From NCBI GenBank assembly GCA_040751955.1, contig JBFMFY010000104.1:1-6983 (forward strand): DNA of 6,983 nt. The letters run 5' to 3'. Shown here one piece after another: positions 6,501 to 6,983 of this stretch. The number at the start of each line of letters is the position of its first letter. The stretch's first letter is position 1. Position numbers and translations under genes: made by a program. The stretch comes from SpSt-333 sp040751955. Lineage in GTDB: Bacteria; Bacteroidota; Ignavibacteria; UBA10030; UBA8401. The notes beneath the pieces were generated by a model, which worked only from the letters and a program-made list of their open reading frames with translations, did no database searches and was not told the origin of the DNA.

Positions 6501-6983
6501 TGCTGTCAGGATGAGCAAGGAGCGGCAATTTTAACGCTTCGATCAATGGTTTGCGGTCGGGACCGAAGTGCTTTTCCTTAGAGAAGAAATTGTCCAATTC
6601 TGCAAAGAGTAGGTAGTATGCTGTTCCTTTTGCAACCACTGTATCGTCGAACAGCTCTTTGAACGGAACGAACGCAGGATTGAGATTTGCAATGTAGAGC
6701 ATGATCAACTCTTCAAGGGCAATCTCTTTGTGCTGCCGTCCCGACGTCTTCCCTGCAAAATATTCTTCGAGCGAATGTTCTTTTTTATAAACCGATGTGG
6801 GGGGAAATTCTGTAAGAAATGTCAGTAGTATTTTCTCTAAAGAAACTTTACCGAATTTTTTTTCTACTGCCGCGTAAGCGCGGCGGATAACGCCGGGATT
6901 TTCCTGCTCATCGTACAAACGGAGGAGAAAATGATTGATCTCATCGAGAAGCCCCATTGCATTCAACTGTCCCGCACGCACCC
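3568..6983 (-). CDS. GH13 (alpha-amylase clan) family protein with long extensions, 5' partial
   Basis: A protein of at least 1137 residues, acting on or related to alpha-glucans. The gene runs off the right edge: the first visible in-frame start is GTG 6981, probably an internal Val, so the true start is outside. Numbering from that codon, the GH13 barrel covers about 255-810. Motifs are TGLWLIGVWERS (302-313), region I DMVPNH (367-372), region II RFDAAM with nucleophile Asp487, region III LLLAEAFW with acid/base Glu551, and region IV FMSNPDE with Asp612. The usual NHD histidine is Pro611. LPGLPMFAHGQIEGF (636-650) follows, as in other GH13 proteins. About 250 helical N-terminal residues and about 280 C-terminal residues (830-1095) match no domain I know. 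The last 40 residues are about 45% Lys/Arg. No signal peptide can be judged because the N-terminus is missing. The substrate, and whether it is an active hydrolase or transferase, are not determined. Confidence 0.88.
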   Translation of the reverse strand, partial: VRAGQLNAMGLLDEINHFLLRLYDEQENPGVIRRAYAAVEKKFGKVSLEKILLTFLTEFPPTSVYKKEHSLEEYFAGKTSGRQHKEIALEELIMLYIANLNPAFVPFKELFDDTVVAKGTAYYLLFAELDNFFSKEKHFGPDRKPLIEALKLPLLAHPDSIEAQLGFVQEKWGIIISSKFFARIAGGLEFSKEEEKFIWHAFNPPTGKPEVETFVPEYKKSGLTHEQRIEMLRRGLVKPEDFVYEEPERFTPDTDWMPNVVMVAKNIYVWLDQLSKKYQRSIKRLDEIPDEELDQLSRWHFTGLWLIGVWERSPASKKIKQINGNLDAVSSAYSLYDYEIARDLGGEEAFQNLNRRAWQRGIRLAGDMVPNHMGIFSKWVVEHPEYFIQQEYPPYPNYQFTGHNLSDDPTIELRIEDGYWSKRDAAVVFQRIDKRNGDVRYIYHGNDGTSMPWNDTAQLNLLRADVREAIIQNIFHVARKFSIIRFDAAMTLAKKHYQRLWFPMPGTSGVPSRQDHGMTRSEFDELFPKEFWREVVDRFNAEMPQTLLLAEAFWLMEGYFVRTLGMHRVYNSAFMHMMMKEENEKFRALIKNTLEFNPEILKRYVNFMSNPDEQTAIEQFGKDDKYFGVAMMMVTLPGLPMFAHGQIEGFGEKYGMEYQRAYYNESPDEWLVRRHEHEIFPLTQKRYLFSQVHHFEFYDFLDERGFVNENVFAYSNRAGSERALIFYHNSYAECRGYIKYSLPKAVSEGGRVRSVSLADALGIRGSETIYYRFREKRSNMEYLVSGKNLAERGWWIELRAYQYAVFTDFVEMEDHTGDLHEIARKLNGGGTHSVDHLLQFSLLRPFHHEVAEFFTQTNLKHKEKVEEKFRSVISQLHKYLQYENGNEEHVKQLIKLISVVQMFHDETKGASAHAVGIPAMSLKFVLMYHLLVTCKKIMVQQTSVNASPDVVNRLQLEGLIHQIFGGSAQTYVQLFSLLLRHHETLISNEVPLSTVIEQVMNDFMTADFLGVNQHEDVWYFNKEKFEQLVPSLLALQFFYTREENVTVNPFTMERTRFLNTVTALHSISIQSGYKVEKLKELSILQKPYVKEVSVTPEKKVTKKGNKLSPKRKKGTKRRTSSSNVKKITKRATRKSSH

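Overview
The window looks like chromosomal DNA of a moderately AT-rich bacterium of the Bacteroidota/Chlorobiota/Ignavibacteria side of the tree. This is an inference from the ECF-type promoter sequences, the resemblance of the small two-helix protein to DUF3098 proteins of that group, and the style of the GH13 protein. No 16S rRNA or other taxonomic marker is present, so the assignment is tentative.

Left part (1-2851): a divergent regulatory unit. A group of genes on the - strand (a DoxX-like membrane protein, then the 5' part of folE) faces an ECF sigma factor gene and an FAD/NAD-dependent ferredoxin-reductase-type oxidoreductase on the + strand. Between them lies an 11-bp-arm palindrome (835-860). 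Each arm supplies the -35 element of a promoter with the pattern TGTAACC-N17-TCTAATA, one firing left and one firing right, with identical 17-nt spacers. The simplest reading is that the sigma factor drives its own gene with the oxidoreductase, and at the same time the DoxX-folE operon. folE is broken after 93 codons: homology to GTP cyclohydrolase I stops abruptly at position 123, and foreign sequence begins with GGGGCTTGACTAG and the N-terminus of a probable IS1595-type transposase that runs off the left edge. The zinc-site and catalytic half of FolE is absent from the window.

Middle (2759-3144): a strong + strand terminator closes the oxidoreductase transcript. It is followed by a - strand tRNA-Lys(TTT) with its own terminator and a plausible promoter.

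Right part (3145-6983), all on the - strand: a very large GH13 (alpha-amylase clan) protein, truncated at its 5' end by the window edge, then a terminator-like hairpin, then a 98-residue two-helix membrane protein. The GH13 protein keeps the nucleophile, the acid/base residue and the third catalytic Asp, but the usual NHD motif reads NPD. Large unassigned flanking regions surround the barrel, and the C-terminus is an extremely basic tail.

No CRISPR array, prophage or rRNA was seen. The best candidates for something new are the mirror-image ECF promoter pair and the IS-interrupted folE inside that regulon.
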